A DNA stretch of 5,027 nt from Faecalibacterium sp. (GTDB lineage: Bacteria; Bacillota; Clostridia; Oscillospirales; Ruminococcaceae). This document shows, one piece after another, positions 4,935-5,027 of this stretch; position 1 is the stretch's first letter, and the number at the start of each line of letters is the position of its first letter. Below the pieces are notes generated by a model. The model saw nothing but the letters and a program-made list of their open reading frames with translations. It searched no databases and was not told where the DNA came from. The DNA is taken from assembly GCA_017483235.1 (NCBI GenBank), contig JAFULE010000167.1, positions 1 through 5,027 of the forward strand, written 5' to 3'. The position numbers and the translations under genes were made by a program.

Positions 4935-5027
4935 TTATATTTTTTCGGTCATCTTCTGATACAGGGTCATCAGATGGGCTACGCAGCTGGTTTCGGTGGT
5001 GGTCTTTACATCAAAGCCATAGGCGGC
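4935..5027 (-). CDS. C-terminal fragment of an unidentified protein (continues beyond the right edge)
   Basis: The minus strand has an open frame from the window edge to a TAA at 4935-4937. It encodes the last 30 residues of a protein, starting AAYGFDVKTTTETSCVAHLM and ending with a helix-like segment rich in Met, Lys and Glu (LYQKMTEKI). The position of the stop, right beside a bidirectional terminator, and the protein-like composition support a real gene convergent with the HD gene. The fragment is too short for me to assign a family. Confidence 0.6.
   Translation of the reverse strand, partial: AAYGFDVKTTTETSCVAHLMTLYQKMTEKI

Noticed and set aside
1..5027. CRISPR array, insertion sequence, integrase or toxin-antitoxin pair
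   Set aside because: No spaced direct repeats, transposase or recombinase motifs were seen; the two-gene ydbC-HD unit lacks toxin or antitoxin signatures.

Overview
The window looks like chromosomal DNA from a moderately high-GC member of the Firmicutes, most likely a gut clostridial lineage of the Oscillospiraceae/Ruminococcaceae kind. This is an inference. It rests on a clostridial-style KdpD tail, a divergent Rrf2-regulator/NifS-NifU arrangement, a YdbC-type PC4 protein, strong GGAG-type ribosome binding sites and tight gene packing. I see no mobile element, tRNA, rRNA, CRISPR array or phage gene, and no intergenic gap exceeds about 200 bases.

Left region (1-1290): the 3' end of a KdpD-type sensor kinase overlaps a complete kdpE response regulator by 11 bases. 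Together they form the potassium-limitation/turgor two-component system. No kdpFABC pump gene lies between kdpE and the next operon. A perfect 19-bp hairpin then separates kdpE from a convergent operon and can terminate transcription in both directions.

Middle region (1292-3905): an iscS(nifS)-iscU operon on the minus strand encodes a cysteine desulfurase and a Fe-S scaffold, and is transcribed away from a divergent IscR-like Rrf2 regulator. The regulator keeps the C-X5-C-X5-C Fe-S ligand cysteines at positions 92/98/104, the E. coli IscR numbering. It carries Arg where E. coli has the fourth ligand His107, and Gln where E. coli has the specificity residue Glu43. The 202-bp divergent spacer holds a promoter for each side. 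One inverted repeat overlaps the iscS -10 box and another sits at the predicted iscS start of transcription, so both are candidate operators. Behind the regulator, probably in the same transcript, is an unrecognised 96-residue protein with a CxxC motif, followed by an intrinsic terminator.

Right region (3906-5027): a well-formed promoter drives a two-gene unit, a YdbC-like PC4-fold single-stranded nucleic-acid-binding protein and an HD-domain phosphohydrolase. Their stop and start codons share a base (TAATG). The unit ends in a 53-nt near-perfect palindrome that also serves a convergent minus-strand gene, of which only the last 30 codons are present.

The most interesting points are the altered residues of the IscR-like regulator together with its candidate operators, the small CxxC protein next to it, and the translationally coupled YdbC/HD pair. 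I did not find convincing evidence of a wholly new system.
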